Source: Bradyrhizobium sp. CCGB01
GTDB taxonomy: Bacteria > Pseudomonadota > Alphaproteobacteria > Rhizobiales > Xanthobacteraceae
Reading direction: 5' to 3'
Assembly (NCBI RefSeq): GCF_024199795.1
Contig: NZ_JANADK010000001.1
Coordinates: forward strand, 2,108,001-2,172,000
DNA length: 64,000 nt
Shown here: positions 1-8,817 of the stretch, one piece after another
How positions within the stretch are numbered: position 1 is the stretch's first letter
How the letters are laid out: the number at the start of each line of letters is the position of its first letter
Program-made: the position numbers and the translations under genes
Notes under the pieces: model-generated
The model's database searches: none
What the model was told of the DNA's origin: nothing
The model's input: only the letters and a program-made list of their open reading frames with translations

Positions 1-944
1 TAGCGATCCGAAAGGCCCCAGGTCAGGATCGAGCGCACCGGCCCGCTGGTCGAGACCGCCGTCAGCAGATCACCAACGCGCTTGGCGACGATGGCGTCGC
101 GCTCCGCCGGATTGCCCGTCAGCTTCTGATCGTCGACGTCGAGCTCGGTGACATATACCTCAAGCCCCCACGAGCGCAGCTCGGTGACGAATTCGGCGAG
201 GCCATGCGTGTCGATTTCGAGCTCGGCGTGCAGGTGCGATTGCAGTCCCACGGCATGCAGCGGCACGCCCTGATCGAGCAGGTCCATGATCAGATTGCGA
301 TAGGCCGCACGCTTGGCAATGAACGTGTCCTTCGCCGACTCGATGTCGTATTCGTTGATCGCGAGCTTGACGAAGGGATCGGCCGCAGCCGCCGTGCGGA
401 AGGCCAGCGGAATCCAGCCGTTACCGAGATGCTGCGTCCAGAACGTATCGCGCCGGTCGGTGACCTTCTTCGGGTTGTCGGGGATCGGTTCGTTGACGAC
501 GTCCCAGGAGGTCAGCTTGTCCTTGTAGTAGGACACGACGGTGCCGATGTGATCGACGTAGGCGCGCTCGACGCCCCTGGTGTCCTTGATCTGCTTGGTC
601 CAGTCCGGAATGTCGTGATACCAGGCGAGCGTGTGGCCGCGCATCGTCAGATCGTTCTCCCGGGCAAAATCCAGGATCGCATCGGCGCGCTCGAAATTGA
701 ACGTGTGCGCGTTCGGCCGCAGCATCGGCCATTTCAGCTCGAGCACGGGCACCACTTGCGTGCAATAGGTGCTGATGGCTTCGCCGAGCCTGGGATCGGC
801 TTGCAGGTCCCACAGCGTCGCCGCTGCGCCAAAGCCCGGACGGCGCTGCGCGAGTTTCGATGCCGGCGCCGCGGACGCCGTTGCGCCGGCCGCGAGCGTT
901 GCGGCGCCGCCGAGGAGAAATTCGCGTCTGTCGAGCCTGGTCAC
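1..944 (-). CDS. GH10 endo-1,4-beta-xylanase, C-terminus cut by window edge
   Basis: Glycoside hydrolase family 10 enzyme, expected to cleave internal beta-1,4-xylosidic bonds outside the cytoplasm. The GTG start at 944 is preceded by an AAGGAA ribosome-binding site. The N-terminus (DRREFLLGG, residues 5-13, then an Ala/Gly-rich hydrophobic run) looks like a twin-arginine export signal. The acid/base Glu is E152 in WDVVNEP and the nucleophile is E267 in VTELDV, both in the expected GH10 context. About 314 residues are visible and the frame is open to base 1, stopping just after the typical ILTWGLSD segment, so only a short C-terminal piece should be missing. No transporter or other xylan gene is adjacent. 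Family assignment is firm; the exact substrate is inferred. Confidence 0.9.
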   Translation of the reverse strand, partial: MTRLDRREFLLGGAATLAAGATASAAPASKLAQRRPGFGAAATLWDLQADPRLGEAISTYCTQVVPVLELKWPMLRPNAHTFNFERADAILDFARENDLTMRGHTLAWYHDIPDWTKQIKDTRGVERAYVDHIGTVVSYYKDKLTSWDVVNEPIPDNPKKVTDRRDTFWTQHLGNGWIPLAFRTAAAADPFVKLAINEYDIESAKDTFIAKRAAYRNLIMDLLDQGVPLHAVGLQSHLHAELEIDTHGLAEFVTELRSWGLEVYVTELDVDDQKLTGNPAERDAIVAKRVGDLLTAVSTSGPVRSILTWGLSDR

Positions 945-1279
945 GTCGGAACGTTCCTTTTGGAACCAACGCGCCATCGTACCAAGCCGCGCCTCGCGAC
1001 GCCGGGGTTTCCCGTTGTTGGGTTAACCTTTGCCGGGCGTCTGCGGGCCAGCGCGCATGACGCCGTATCGCTGTTCCAGTCTGGACCACGGTTTCGTTCG
1101 TGATCGCGGAAACCGCTTCAACGAAAGGGCAAATTTAACGCTAACGGGCGAAAGCGGCGTCAGACCCTCATTCGCCGCCCGATCTCCAGACTTATGTGAC
1201 ACTCTTGAGAGATGCTGCGGCGCAGTTCGCCCCGCCAAGGCCCATTGATTAACGGCCGTCACCATCGCAACGGTCCCGT
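945..1279. other. Intergenic region between divergent genes
   Basis: 335 bases separate the divergently transcribed xylanase and flippase genes, so it should hold both promoters. Short frames exist on both strands (for example 1030-1248 plus and 1023-1265 minus) but have no ribosome-binding site or recognisable protein character. I see no strong inverted repeat. Confidence 0.5.
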
Positions 1280-2716
1280 ATGCTGAACCGCCATTTCTCG
1301 ATCTATCTCGTCGCCTACATCCTGCCCGCGGCGGTGGGATTCTTCGCGGTCACGGCCTACACGCGGCTGCTGACGCCGGCTGAGTACGGCGTCTATGTCG
1401 TCGGCATCAGCCTTGCTGGAATCCTGGGCGCGATCTTCTTCGCCTGGATCAAGCTGTCGGTATCCCGCTATCAGGCGATGTCGGCGGAGGTGGATTTTCG
1501 CGGCACGGCGATGGTCGCCTTCGGGCTGACGGTCGCGGTGCTCTGCGCCACCACGCCACTGGTCTTCCTGTTCCGCAGCGACCTCAGTGTCGAGCTGCTG
1601 CTCGCCAGCATGTTCGTCGCGATCATGGCCAATGCGGTCGACGTCGGCCAGGAATTCGAGCGCGCCAAATTGCGCCCCTACCGGTTTGCGGCGATCTCGA
1701 TCGTGCGCAGCGTGTCGAGCGTCGGCTTCGGCCTGCTCGGCATCTGGCTCGGCTGGGGTGGGCTGGGGCTGCTGGCCGCGTTCGGCCTGGGCTCGCTCAC
1801 CGGCATCATTCTCAATCTTGTCGGCGACCGCACGAAGATCGCGCGCTTCCAGCGCAGCCAGTTCATGCAACTGGCGCGCTACGGCCTGCCGCTGACGCTG
1901 GCCGGACTCTCCGTTGCGGTCTATTCGGCGTGCGACCGGCTCATCGTCGCTTATCTGCTCGGCAAGGACGCCGCCGGCATTTTCGGCGTCGCCGCCGATC
2001 TGCCGCGCCAGTTCATGGTCATGATCGCCTCCAGCGTTGCCGCGGCGACCGTGCCGCTGGTGTTCCGCTCATTGTCGGAGAAGAACAACGAGACGACGCG
2101 GGAGCGGCTGACCGAGAGTCTCGAACTGCTGCTCGTCGTCGTCGCGCCCGTCGCCGTCTGGCTCGCACTCGCGGCGGATCAGGTCGCGGGCACGCTCGTG
2201 GGTGTCGACTTCCGCGCCGGCGTGTCGGCATTGCTGCCGACGCTGGTGCTCGCCCGCTTCTTCGGCATCGCCAACCAGTTCTACGTGCAGATCAGTTTCC
2301 AGCTTGCCGAGCGGCCTTTCATGCTCGCGGCGCAGTCGTTCCTCACGCTGGTCGTCAGCGTCGTCCTGATGTTCGCGCTGGTCGCGGGTTACGACCTCTA
2401 CGGCGCGGCGCTGGCGACGCTCGCGACCGAGGCGATCGGCTTCGTCGTCGCCGTCGTCCTGATGCACCGCGCCCATCCCGTGCCGTTCGAGGTCAATCGG
2501 CTTGCTGGCGTCGCCGTATCCGCGGCGGCGATGGCCGCTGCAATCCTGCTCGCGCGGTCGCAGGTCAACGGCACCGGCTTCGTGGCGTTGATCGTCGTCA
2601 GCTTCGCCGGCGGCTTGGCTTATGTCGCCGCGGCGTGGCTGCTGAACGTCGCGAATGTGCGGACGTTGTCGCTGCGCTTCCTGCGGACATTCAACCGCAA
2701 GGCCCTGGGCGTGTAG
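1280..2716 (+). CDS. Wzx-like lipopolysaccharide/exopolysaccharide flippase
   Basis: Predicted integral membrane protein of 478 residues with about 12-14 hydrophobic segments spread over its whole length. It opens with the short hydrophilic tail and first helix typical of the MATE/MVF-like polysaccharide exporters (LNRHFSIYLVAYILPAAVGF). Such proteins flip lipid-linked oligosaccharides across the inner membrane. No glycosyltransferase or polymerase gene lies beside it, so the glycan it serves cannot be named. The gene ends 9 bases before the end of the convergent SDR gene. The start at 1280 lacks a strong ribosome-binding site but gives the expected N-terminus. Confidence 0.8.
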   Translation: MLNRHFSIYLVAYILPAAVGFFAVTAYTRLLTPAEYGVYVVGISLAGILGAIFFAWIKLSVSRYQAMSAEVDFRGTAMVAFGLTVAVLCATTPLVFLFRSDLSVELLLASMFVAIMANAVDVGQEFERAKLRPYRFAAISIVRSVSSVGFGLLGIWLGWGGLGLLAAFGLGSLTGIILNLVGDRTKIARFQRSQFMQLARYGLPLTLAGLSVAVYSACDRLIVAYLLGKDAAGIFGVAADLPRQFMVMIASSVAAATVPLVFRSLSEKNNETTRERLTESLELLLVVVAPVAVWLALAADQVAGTLVGVDFRAGVSALLPTLVLARFFGIANQFYVQISFQLAERPFMLAAQSFLTLVVSVVLMFALVAGYDLYGAALATLATEAIGFVVAVVLMHRAHPVPFEVNRLAGVAVSAAAMAAAILLARSQVNGTGFVALIVVSFAGGLAYVAAAWLLNVANVRTLSLRFLRTFNRKALGV

Positions 2717-2725
2717 GCCCGCGCG

Positions 2726-3472
2726 CTACCCCGCCAGAAATCCGCCATCCACGGCAACGACGGTGCCGGTCGCATATTGCGAAGCCGGCATGCAGAGGAA
2801 GGCAACCGCGCCGGCAATGTCCTCCGGCTGTCCCCAGCGCTTGAACGCGGTGCGGTCGGCGATGCGCTGATAATGGGCCAGATCGGTGCGGCCGGCGGCG
2901 TTGATCGCGGTTTCGACATAGCCGGGCGCGACCGCGTTGACGCGGATGCCGTCCTCGGCCCACTTCAAGGCCAGTGCCTTGGTCAGCATCACGACACCGC
3001 CCTTGCTGGCGCAATAGGCGGGAATCCGCGGCAGCGCCAGTGTGGCATTCATCGAGGCGATGTTGACGATCGAGCCCTTTTGCGCCGCGAGCAGCGGGCG
3101 GAACGCCATGCAGGTGCGGAACGTGCCGGTGAGGTTGACGTCGATCACCTTCATGAAGGTTTCGATCTCGAATTCCTTGTCGCGCGCGAGAATTCCGGCG
3201 CAGTTGACCAGCGCGTCGACGCGCTCGTGCTGCCGGGCGAAGGACGTGACAGCATCGTCATCGGTGACATCGAGCGTTGCGAGCGCGAGCCCGGCGCGTG
3301 GCTTCAGGAGAGTGCGCGCGAGATCCGCCTCGTTGGCGCCCGTGGCTGACACCGTCGCGCCGAGATCGCAAAACTGATTGCTGATCGCAGCGCCAATGTC
3401 GCCGGCGCCGCCGATCACGACGGCATGAAAGCCGGGCGCGAGAGAAAAATTCGAACTCATCGGCGAACTCAT
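2726..3472 (-). CDS. SDR family NAD(P)-dependent oxidoreductase
   Basis: Classical short-chain dehydrogenase of 248 residues. The nucleotide-binding motif is GGAGDIG (21-27), followed by NCAG (90-93) and the catalytic Ser140, Tyr153 and Lys157 (YCASK). It ends with the usual C-terminal DGG-x-LAG. It lies 10 bases downstream of the LacI-type repressor on the same strand, so both are probably one transcript divergent from the sugar ABC operon. The context suggests oxidation or reduction of the sugar or sugar acid imported by that operon. A second ATG at 3460 could be the true start; neither has a strong ribosome-binding site. Substrate unknown. Confidence 0.88.
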   Translation of the reverse strand: MSSPMSSNFSLAPGFHAVVIGGAGDIGAAISNQFCDLGATVSATGANEADLARTLLKPRAGLALATLDVTDDDAVTSFARQHERVDALVNCAGILARDKEFEIETFMKVIDVNLTGTFRTCMAFRPLLAAQKGSIVNIASMNATLALPRIPAYCASKGGVVMLTKALALKWAEDGIRVNAVAPGYVETAINAAGRTDLAHYQRIADRTAFKRWGQPEDIAGAVAFLCMPASQYATGTVVAVDGGFLAG

Positions 3473-3482
3473 GGGCAGGGTC

Positions 3483-4523
3483 TCACTTCAGGGATTTCGG
3501 AGGCGGAGCCGTGGATTCGCGGACCACCAGCGAGAAGTCGATCTCGCGATGCATGATGGTCTGCTCGCCGGCGAGGCTCCGCACCAGATATTCACCGGCG
3601 CGCTGCCAGGTTTCTCCGGTCGGAACGTGGATCGTGGTCAGGCTCGGCCGCAGATGGCGGCTCCAGTCGAGGTCGTCGAAGCCGACCACCGACAGATCGC
3701 GCGGCACGGAGAAACCGTCGCGCTCTGCCTCCAGCAGCACGCCATAGGCGATGACGTCATTGCCGCACACCACAGCCGTCGGGCGGTCCTTGAGGTTCAG
3801 GAGATAGCGAGCGGCCTCGCGGGCATCGTCCAGCGTATAGGGCACCTCGACGTGCCATTGTGGGGGAAGCTCGAGGCCGTTCTCGGTGAGCGCGCGGCGA
3901 AAGCCGGCGACGCGGGCGCTGGCGCGGTCGTTGTTGCGCTGGAGCGCCGAGACGATCCCGATGCGGCGGTGGCCGAGCTCGATGACATGCGCGGCGGCGC
4001 GATGGGCGGCGGCCTCGTTGTCGGTGCCGACGCAAGGGTAGGGCCTGTCGGGCTGGTAGATGCCGACATTGATGAACGGCACCGCATTGTCCGCGAGCAG
4101 CTTGCGCAATCCCTCGTGATGGCAATCGCCGCGCAGCACGAGGCCGTCGACACCGCGGCTGATCAGATTGCGCGCCTGCTGCAATTCGACGTCGAGATCG
4201 TATCCGCTGGTGGTGAGAAACAGCATGTATCCGACCGAAGACAGATATTGCTGCAGCGAGGCGATGCCGCGCGCGAACATCGTGTTGTCGATCGTCGGTA
4301 CGATCGCGCCAAGGGTGCGCGAGCGACGTGACGACAGAATGCGCGCGGGCGCGTGCGGGATGTAGCCGAGCGCCTCGATGGCCTGTTCGATGCGCGCACG
4401 CAACGAGGGGCTCACCGCATCGGGATTGTTGAGGGCGCGCGAGACCGATGCCGTCGAGACGCCGGCGCGCGCCGCCACGGCGCGGATGCCCTGTTTCACA
4501 GACTTGGCGTTAGTCAGTCTCAT
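3483..4523 (-). CDS. LacI/GalR family transcriptional repressor
   Basis: 346-residue regulator with an N-terminal LacI helix-turn-helix ([20 protein letters not shown], residues 13-32) and hinge region, followed by a periplasmic-binding-protein-like effector domain ending near residue 340. The frame is open upstream to 4616, but the ATG at 4523 gives the normal distance to the helix-turn-helix, so I chose it. It faces the sugar ABC operon across about 190 bases containing two palindromic sites and a sigma70-type promoter. It is therefore likely the local repressor, relieved by a sugar or sugar phosphate, and probably autoregulated through the palindrome touching its own start. Confidence 0.9.
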   Translation of the reverse strand: MRLTNAKSVKQGIRAVAARAGVSTASVSRALNNPDAVSPSLRARIEQAIEALGYIPHAPARILSSRRSRTLGAIVPTIDNTMFARGIASLQQYLSSVGYMLFLTTSGYDLDVELQQARNLISRGVDGLVLRGDCHHEGLRKLLADNAVPFINVGIYQPDRPYPCVGTDNEAAAHRAAAHVIELGHRRIGIVSALQRNNDRASARVAGFRRALTENGLELPPQWHVEVPYTLDDAREAARYLLNLKDRPTAVVCGNDVIAYGVLLEAERDGFSVPRDLSVVGFDDLDWSRHLRPSLTTIHVPTGETWQRAGEYLVRSLAGEQTIMHREIDFSLVVRESTAPPPKSLK

Positions 4524-4525
4524 GA

Positions 4526-4539
4526 ATGTAACGTTACAT
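4526..4539. promoter_or_regulatory. Candidate LacI-type autoregulatory operator
   Basis: A perfect 14-base palindrome, ATGTAACGTTACAT, lies two bases upstream of the repressor start codon. The TGTAA/TTACA half-sites and central CG are typical of LacI-family operators. Its position suggests it blocks expression of the repressor gene itself. It is distinct from, but resembles in half-site, the operator at 4637. Confidence 0.65.
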
Positions 4540-4609
4540 CCTGCGGCGCAAGCCGGGTGGTAGCGGAAATGTCGCAAATCTGCCGCAGATTGTGCGGCTT
4601 GTCCATCGC

Positions 4610-4637
4610 TTGACACGGCCGATGTGAGGTCTATTTT
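4610..4637 (+). promoter_or_regulatory. Sigma70-type promoter of the sugar ABC operon
   Basis: TTGACA at 4610-4615 is followed after 16 bases by TATTTT at 4632-4637. This is a good match to a sigma70 promoter reading toward the binding-protein gene at 4716. The LacI-type operator starts at the last base of the -10 element, a standard repressor arrangement. Confidence 0.6.
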
Positions 4638-4650
4638 GTAACCGTTTTCA
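4637..4650. promoter_or_regulatory. Candidate LacI-type operator of the sugar operon
   Basis: TGTAACCGTTTTCA agrees at every fixed position with the general LacI-family operator pattern TGNAANCGNTTNCA (established family knowledge). It overlaps the end of the predicted -10 box and so would cover the transcription start of the operon beginning at 4716. Confidence 0.7.
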
Positions 4651-4715
4651 AATCGTGCTCAGTCGTGTTCAAAATGGTCCGCCAGCTTAAGGCGGCCAGC
4701 CGGGAGGAGAGTTCA

Positions 4716-6017
4716 ATGAAGGCCAGGATGCTCGCGACGCGCGTCGCGTTGCCCGTTCTCGCGATAGCCGCCGTCAGCGCGCAGGCGAACGCCGCCGATT
4801 TCGACTGGACGAAGTTCAAGGGCAAGACCGTCACCTTTCTCGCCAACAACAACCCGGTGGCGCAGGCGCTGCTGACCTACAAGGCCGATTTCGAGAAGCT
4901 GACCGGCATGACCCTGAAGGTCGACGGCTATCAGGAACAGCAGATGCGCCAGCGTCTGGTCACGGTCATGAATGCGAACAGCGACGAGGTGGACGTGTTC
5001 ATGACGCTGCCCTCGCGCGAAGGCGAGCAGTTCGCCGCCGCCGGCTGGTACGGCGATCTCACCGCGATGGCCAAGAACGAGGTCGCCAAGGACTACGATC
5101 CGGCGGGGCTGAGCCAGGCCTTGCTGAAGGCCGCGACCTTCAACGGCAAGCTCACCAGCATGCCGATGAACCTCGAAGGTCCGATCTTCTATTACCGCAC
5201 CGACATCTTCAAGAAATGCGGCCTCGAGGCGCCGAAGACGATCAAGGACGTCGAGGCCGCCGCCGAGAAGATCAAGAGCTGCGACAGCACGGTGACGCCC
5301 TTCGTCTCGCGCGGCCTCAAGCCCGCGGTCGCCTACACCTTCAGCAACATGCTTCACAATGTCGGCGGCACTTATATGGCCAACGGCAAGTCGAACCTGT
5401 GCTCGGCCAAGGGCAAGGAAGCGCTCGACACCTACAGCCGGCTGCTGCGCGATTTCGGGCCGCCCGGCGTCGTCAATTACAGCTTCCAGCAGATTTCGGC
5501 GCTCTATCGCGGCGGTCGCGCCGCAATGGCGTTCGAATCCTCGAATGAATTGCGCACGGTGATGGAAGGCGGCGCGCGCCTGAAGGACACCGGTCTGTTG
5601 CCGTTCCCGGCCGGCGAGGCCGGCCAGGTGCCGACCACGATCGGCTGGGGCATGGCGGTGTCCTCGCACAGCAAGCAGCCGGAGGCGGCCTGGTACTTCG
5701 TGCAGTGGGCGACCAGCCCCGAAGTGCAGAAGAAGATGGCGCTTCAGGGCATTGCCCCGCCGCGTCCGTCGGTCGCGAACGATCCCGAATATCGCAAGTG
5801 GATCGACGAGGAGCCGGTTCGCAAGGAATGGCAGGCTGCGCTCGACGTGCTCGCCACCAAGGGCTCGTCGGAAGTCGGCTACCCCATCGTCGCCAATCCG
5901 CAATCGCGCGAGTTCATCGGGCAGGCGGTGCAGGATCTGATCCTGAAGCAAAAGACCGTCGATCAGGCTTGCGCCGATGCCGACAAGGCGCTGGACGCGC
6001 TGATCGCGCTGAACTGA
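4716..6017 (+). CDS. Sugar ABC transporter substrate-binding protein
   Basis: 433-residue extracellular binding protein of the MalE/UgpB-type cluster. It starts with a lysine/arginine region and hydrophobic signal peptide ending near AQANA-AD, then shows the family segments for sugar binding, including the MPMNLEGPIFYYRTDIF strand region. The ATG at 4716 has a GGGAGGAG ribosome-binding site; a longer open frame to 4665 lacks one. It is the first gene of the operon, followed by two permeases and, two genes later, the ATPase, so it should deliver the sugar captured in the periplasm to that complex. The ligand cannot be read from sequence. Confidence 0.92.
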   Translation: MKARMLATRVALPVLAIAAVSAQANAADFDWTKFKGKTVTFLANNNPVAQALLTYKADFEKLTGMTLKVDGYQEQQMRQRLVTVMNANSDEVDVFMTLPSREGEQFAAAGWYGDLTAMAKNEVAKDYDPAGLSQALLKAATFNGKLTSMPMNLEGPIFYYRTDIFKKCGLEAPKTIKDVEAAAEKIKSCDSTVTPFVSRGLKPAVAYTFSNMLHNVGGTYMANGKSNLCSAKGKEALDTYSRLLRDFGPPGVVNYSFQQISALYRGGRAAMAFESSNELRTVMEGGARLKDTGLLPFPAGEAGQVPTTIGWGMAVSSHSKQPEAAWYFVQWATSPEVQKKMALQGIAPPRPSVANDPEYRKWIDEEPVRKEWQAALDVLATKGSSEVGYPIVANPQSREFIGQAVQDLILKQKTVDQACADADKALDALIALN

Positions 6018-6026
6018 CCGCCCGAC

Positions 6027-6047
6027 GCCGGCTGGCTTCGCGCCGGC
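6027..6047. other. Possible intercistronic hairpin
   Basis: GCCGGC at 6027-6032 and again at 6042-6047 can pair around a 9-base loop in the gap between the binding-protein and first permease genes. Such hairpins often protect the abundant upstream mRNA of ABC operons. The arms are short and self-palindromic, so this is weak. Confidence 0.35.
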
Positions 6048-6078
6048 CGGCATCCAACTCGATCGAGGACACGAACGC

Positions 6079-6966
6079 ATGTCTGATACGGCTGCGCCAC
6101 TCACGCAGGACCGGCAGAAGCTGGAAATGGCGGCGCTCTCGGCGCCGGCCGTGATCTTCACGGTCGCAATGATCGCGTTTCCGGTGGTCTATACGATCTG
6201 GCTCGGCTTTCAGACATTCTCGTCAACCGGCAAGCAGTCCTTCGCCGGCCTCGCCAATTATTCGAAGCTGATCTCCGACTACGAGTTCTGGCATGGCTTG
6301 TGGATCACGATCGCGCTGTTCGTGCTGTCGCTGGTGCTACAGCTCGTCTTCGGCGTCTGGCTCGCACTGGTGCTGTTCCACGCCAAGCGGCTGCCGGGCA
6401 TCGTGCGGTCGCTGTTCATTTCGCCCTTCATGATGCCGCCTGTTGTGGCCGGCATGATGTGGCTGGTGATCCTCGATCCGTCGCTCGGTGCCGCCAACTA
6501 TATCCTGCAATCGTTCGGGCTGCCGCCGTCCGACTGGCTGGCCTCGCCCACCTGGGTCATTCCAACCGTCGCGCTGATCGACAGCTGGCAGTGGACGCCC
6601 TACGTCGCCCTGATCGTGCTGGGCGGATTGCAATCGCTGCCGCCGAGCGTCTACGAGGCCGCGCAGATCGACGGCGCATCTCCGTTCAAGACGTTTCAGC
6701 GCATCACGCTGCCGCTGCTGCTGCCGACCATCGTCACTGCTGCGATCCTGCGCAGCGTCGACCTGCTGCGCTTCTTCGACATCATCTACATCACCACCCA
6801 GGGCGGACCGGGCAACGCCTCGAACACGCTCAATATCTACGGCTTCCGGGTGGGCTTCGAATTCTTCAACATCGGCTATGCCAGCGCCCTGATGCTGACG
6901 TTGACGGCGATCGTGTTCGGCGCCGTGCTCGCCTTCAACCGCCTGCGCGGCGCAGTGGCGTGGTGA
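6079..6966 (+). CDS. Sugar ABC transporter permease (MalF/UgpA type)
   Basis: 295-residue inner-membrane permease with about six transmembrane helices. The ATPase-contacting EAA loop is readable as EAAQIDGASPFKTFQRITLP near residue 195. The start ATG at 6079 is preceded by a GAGGAC-type site. The gene lies 61 bases after the binding protein and 4 bases before the second permease, with which it should form the heterodimeric channel. Length and topology match the MalF-like partners that lack the long periplasmic insertion of enterobacterial MalF. Confidence 0.93.
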   Translation: MSDTAAPLTQDRQKLEMAALSAPAVIFTVAMIAFPVVYTIWLGFQTFSSTGKQSFAGLANYSKLISDYEFWHGLWITIALFVLSLVLQLVFGVWLALVLFHAKRLPGIVRSLFISPFMMPPVVAGMMWLVILDPSLGAANYILQSFGLPPSDWLASPTWVIPTVALIDSWQWTPYVALIVLGGLQSLPPSVYEAAQIDGASPFKTFQRITLPLLLPTIVTAAILRSVDLLRFFDIIYITTQGGPGNASNTLNIYGFRVGFEFFNIGYASALMLTLTAIVFGAVLAFNRLRGAVAW

Positions 6967-6970
6967 TGTC

Positions 6971-7798
6971 ATGACAGATGCCGCCAACACCGACCGCTGG
7001 ATCCGCTGGCTCAATACGTTGCAGCTCGTGCTCGCCGGCGTGCTCATCATGGCGCCGACGGTCTGGATGGTGCTGTCCTCGTTCAAGCCGTCGTTCGAGG
7101 TCACGGCCTACCCGCCGACGCTGGTCTTCACGCCGACGCTCGACAATTATGTCGAGCTGACCAGGACCACGCCGTTCCTGAGCTACGCGCTCAACAGCCT
7201 CATCGTCACCGTCGGCTCGACCGCGCTCGGGCTGCTGTTCGGCATTCCCGCCGCCTTCGCAGTCTCCTGGACGCGCATTTCGTGGCCGGCGATCCTGACG
7301 CTGGCGGCGCGGATGGCGCCCGGCACGCTGTTCCTGCTGCCGTGGTACGTCATGTTCCGGCAAATCGGCATGATCGGCTCCTACACCGCGCTGATCCTCA
7401 GCCATGCGGTGATTACGCTGCCGATCGTGATCTGGGTGCTGCTGCCGTCCTTCGACGCCATCCCGCGCAGCGTGTTCGAGGCGGCGCAGGTCGATGGATG
7501 CAGCGTCACGCGCATCCTCTGGCGCATCGCGCTGCCGCTGGTGGCGTCCGGCGTCGCGGTTTCGGCGATCCTCGCCTTCGTCTTCTCGTGGAACTACTTC
7601 CTGTTTGCGCTGGTGCTCTCCAATGGCGACACCAAGACGCTGATCGCGGCGGCCTTCAACTTCATCGGCGAAGGCTCGACGCAATGGGGCGCTCTCATGG
7701 CCGCGGCGACGTTGATCGCATTGCCGCCGCTGGTGCTGGCGGCCCTGGTTCAGCGCTGGCTGGTCTCCGGACTGACGCTCGGCGCGGTGAAAGGCTAA
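6971..7798 (+). CDS. Sugar ABC transporter permease (MalG/UgpE type)
   Basis: 275-residue inner-membrane permease, second half of the channel. The EAA motif reads EAAQVDGCSVTRILWRIALP around residue 173. A conserved hydrophobic first helix follows a short cytoplasmic tail (TDRWIRWLNTLQLV). It begins 4 bases after the upstream permease gene and is followed 8 bases later by the zinc dehydrogenase, so all three appear to be co-transcribed. Confidence 0.93.
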   Translation: MTDAANTDRWIRWLNTLQLVLAGVLIMAPTVWMVLSSFKPSFEVTAYPPTLVFTPTLDNYVELTRTTPFLSYALNSLIVTVGSTALGLLFGIPAAFAVSWTRISWPAILTLAARMAPGTLFLLPWYVMFRQIGMIGSYTALILSHAVITLPIVIWVLLPSFDAIPRSVFEAAQVDGCSVTRILWRIALPLVASGVAVSAILAFVFSWNYFLFALVLSNGDTKTLIAAAFNFIGEGSTQWGALMAAATLIALPPLVLAALVQRWLVSGLTLGAVKG

Positions 7799-7806
7799 GG
7801 TATCCG

Positions 7807-8811
7807 ATGAACGTATCTCCCCGTTCGAATTCGATCATGCAGGCCGCGGTGTTCCACGGCAACGACCGCATCACCATCGAGCGCGTCGCGATGCCCGATG
7901 TCGGCGCCGGCGAGGTGCTGGTTCGCGTCTCGCGCACGGCGCTGTGCGGCTCGGACTTCAAGCTCTGGCACAAGGGTGCCGAGTTCACTGCAGGTCACGA
8001 GATCTTTGGCGTCGTCGAGCAGCCAGGCCATCGTCTGCACGGTCGCCGCTGTGCCGTCTACATTCCCTTGCACTGCGACCACTGCGCGGCGTGCAAGCGC
8101 GGTGACACCCAGATGTGCCTGGAAGTCTCCAGCCTGATCGGCTGGAACAGGCCGGGCGGCTACGCCGAATACGTGCCGGTGCCGGAAAACTGCCTGCTGC
8201 CGGTGCCTGACGATATCGAGGACAGTCTTGCGCCACTGCTGCTCGACACCATCGGCACGTCGGGACACGCCGTGCGCTTCGTCAGCCGCGTGGTGCCGGC
8301 GAACGAGGCCGGCCCCGTTCTTGTCATGGGCGCAGGACCCGTCGGTCTCGGCGTCGTGCTGGCGCTCCGCGCGCTCGGCTACGGCGACATCTATGTCGCC
8401 GATCCCAATGCGGCACGCCTCAGAATCGCGCAATCCTTCGGCGCCAAGGCGCACCCCGTTGGCGATACCTCGAAGCGCTTCGCCCTCATCATGGAATGCT
8501 CGGGCGCGCATGCGGCGCGCAACCTCGGCATCGAGCTGGTGCTGCCGCGCGGCGCGCTGGTGCTGGTCGGCGAGAACGCCGCGCCCTGGACCATCGAGGA
8601 AGGCAAGGTGTTCCGCCGCAAGGATTTCTACATGATCCGGACCTTCTATTTTCCGGTCTCGGATTTCGAGCCGAATGTCGAACTGCTGCGCAAGTACAAG
8701 GACGAATACCGCGTTCTCGTCGACGGCGAGTTCGGCCTGCAGGCCCTGCCCGAAAATTTCGCCCGCTTCGCCAAGGGCGAGCTAATCAAGCCCGTCTTGG
8801 CGCTGGACTGA
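7807..8811 (+). CDS. Zinc-dependent alcohol/polyol dehydrogenase (MDR family)
   Basis: 334-residue medium-chain dehydrogenase. The catalytic zinc site is suggested by C47 in LCGSD and H64-E65 in AGHE. The structural zinc site is the cysteine set C90, C93, C96 and C104 (CDHCAAC then C). The Rossmann motif GAGPVG is at residues 175-180. Such enzymes oxidise a secondary alcohol of a sugar or polyol with NAD. The ATG at 7807 has an AAGG site; an in-frame ATG at 7837 is an alternative. Its place between transporter genes suggests it makes the first oxidation of the imported substrate, possibly giving the ketose used by the downstream kinase. Confidence 0.88.
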   Translation: MNVSPRSNSIMQAAVFHGNDRITIERVAMPDVGAGEVLVRVSRTALCGSDFKLWHKGAEFTAGHEIFGVVEQPGHRLHGRRCAVYIPLHCDHCAACKRGDTQMCLEVSSLIGWNRPGGYAEYVPVPENCLLPVPDDIEDSLAPLLLDTIGTSGHAVRFVSRVVPANEAGPVLVMGAGPVGLGVVLALRALGYGDIYVADPNAARLRIAQSFGAKAHPVGDTSKRFALIMECSGAHAARNLGIELVLPRGALVLVGENAAPWTIEEGKVFRRKDFYMIRTFYFPVSDFEPNVELLRKYKDEYRVLVDGEFGLQALPENFARFAKGELIKPVLALD

Positions 8812-8817
8812 GCGATC

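Noticed and set aside
1030..1248. Small gene in the xylanase-flippase gap
   Set aside because: No ribosome-binding site, no hydrophobic or domain pattern, and a competing minus-strand frame of equal quality.
4713..6161. 482-codon open frame opposite the sugar-binding-protein gene
   Set aside because: Antisense shadow; no ribosome-binding site or family motif, while the plus-strand protein is a clear binding protein.
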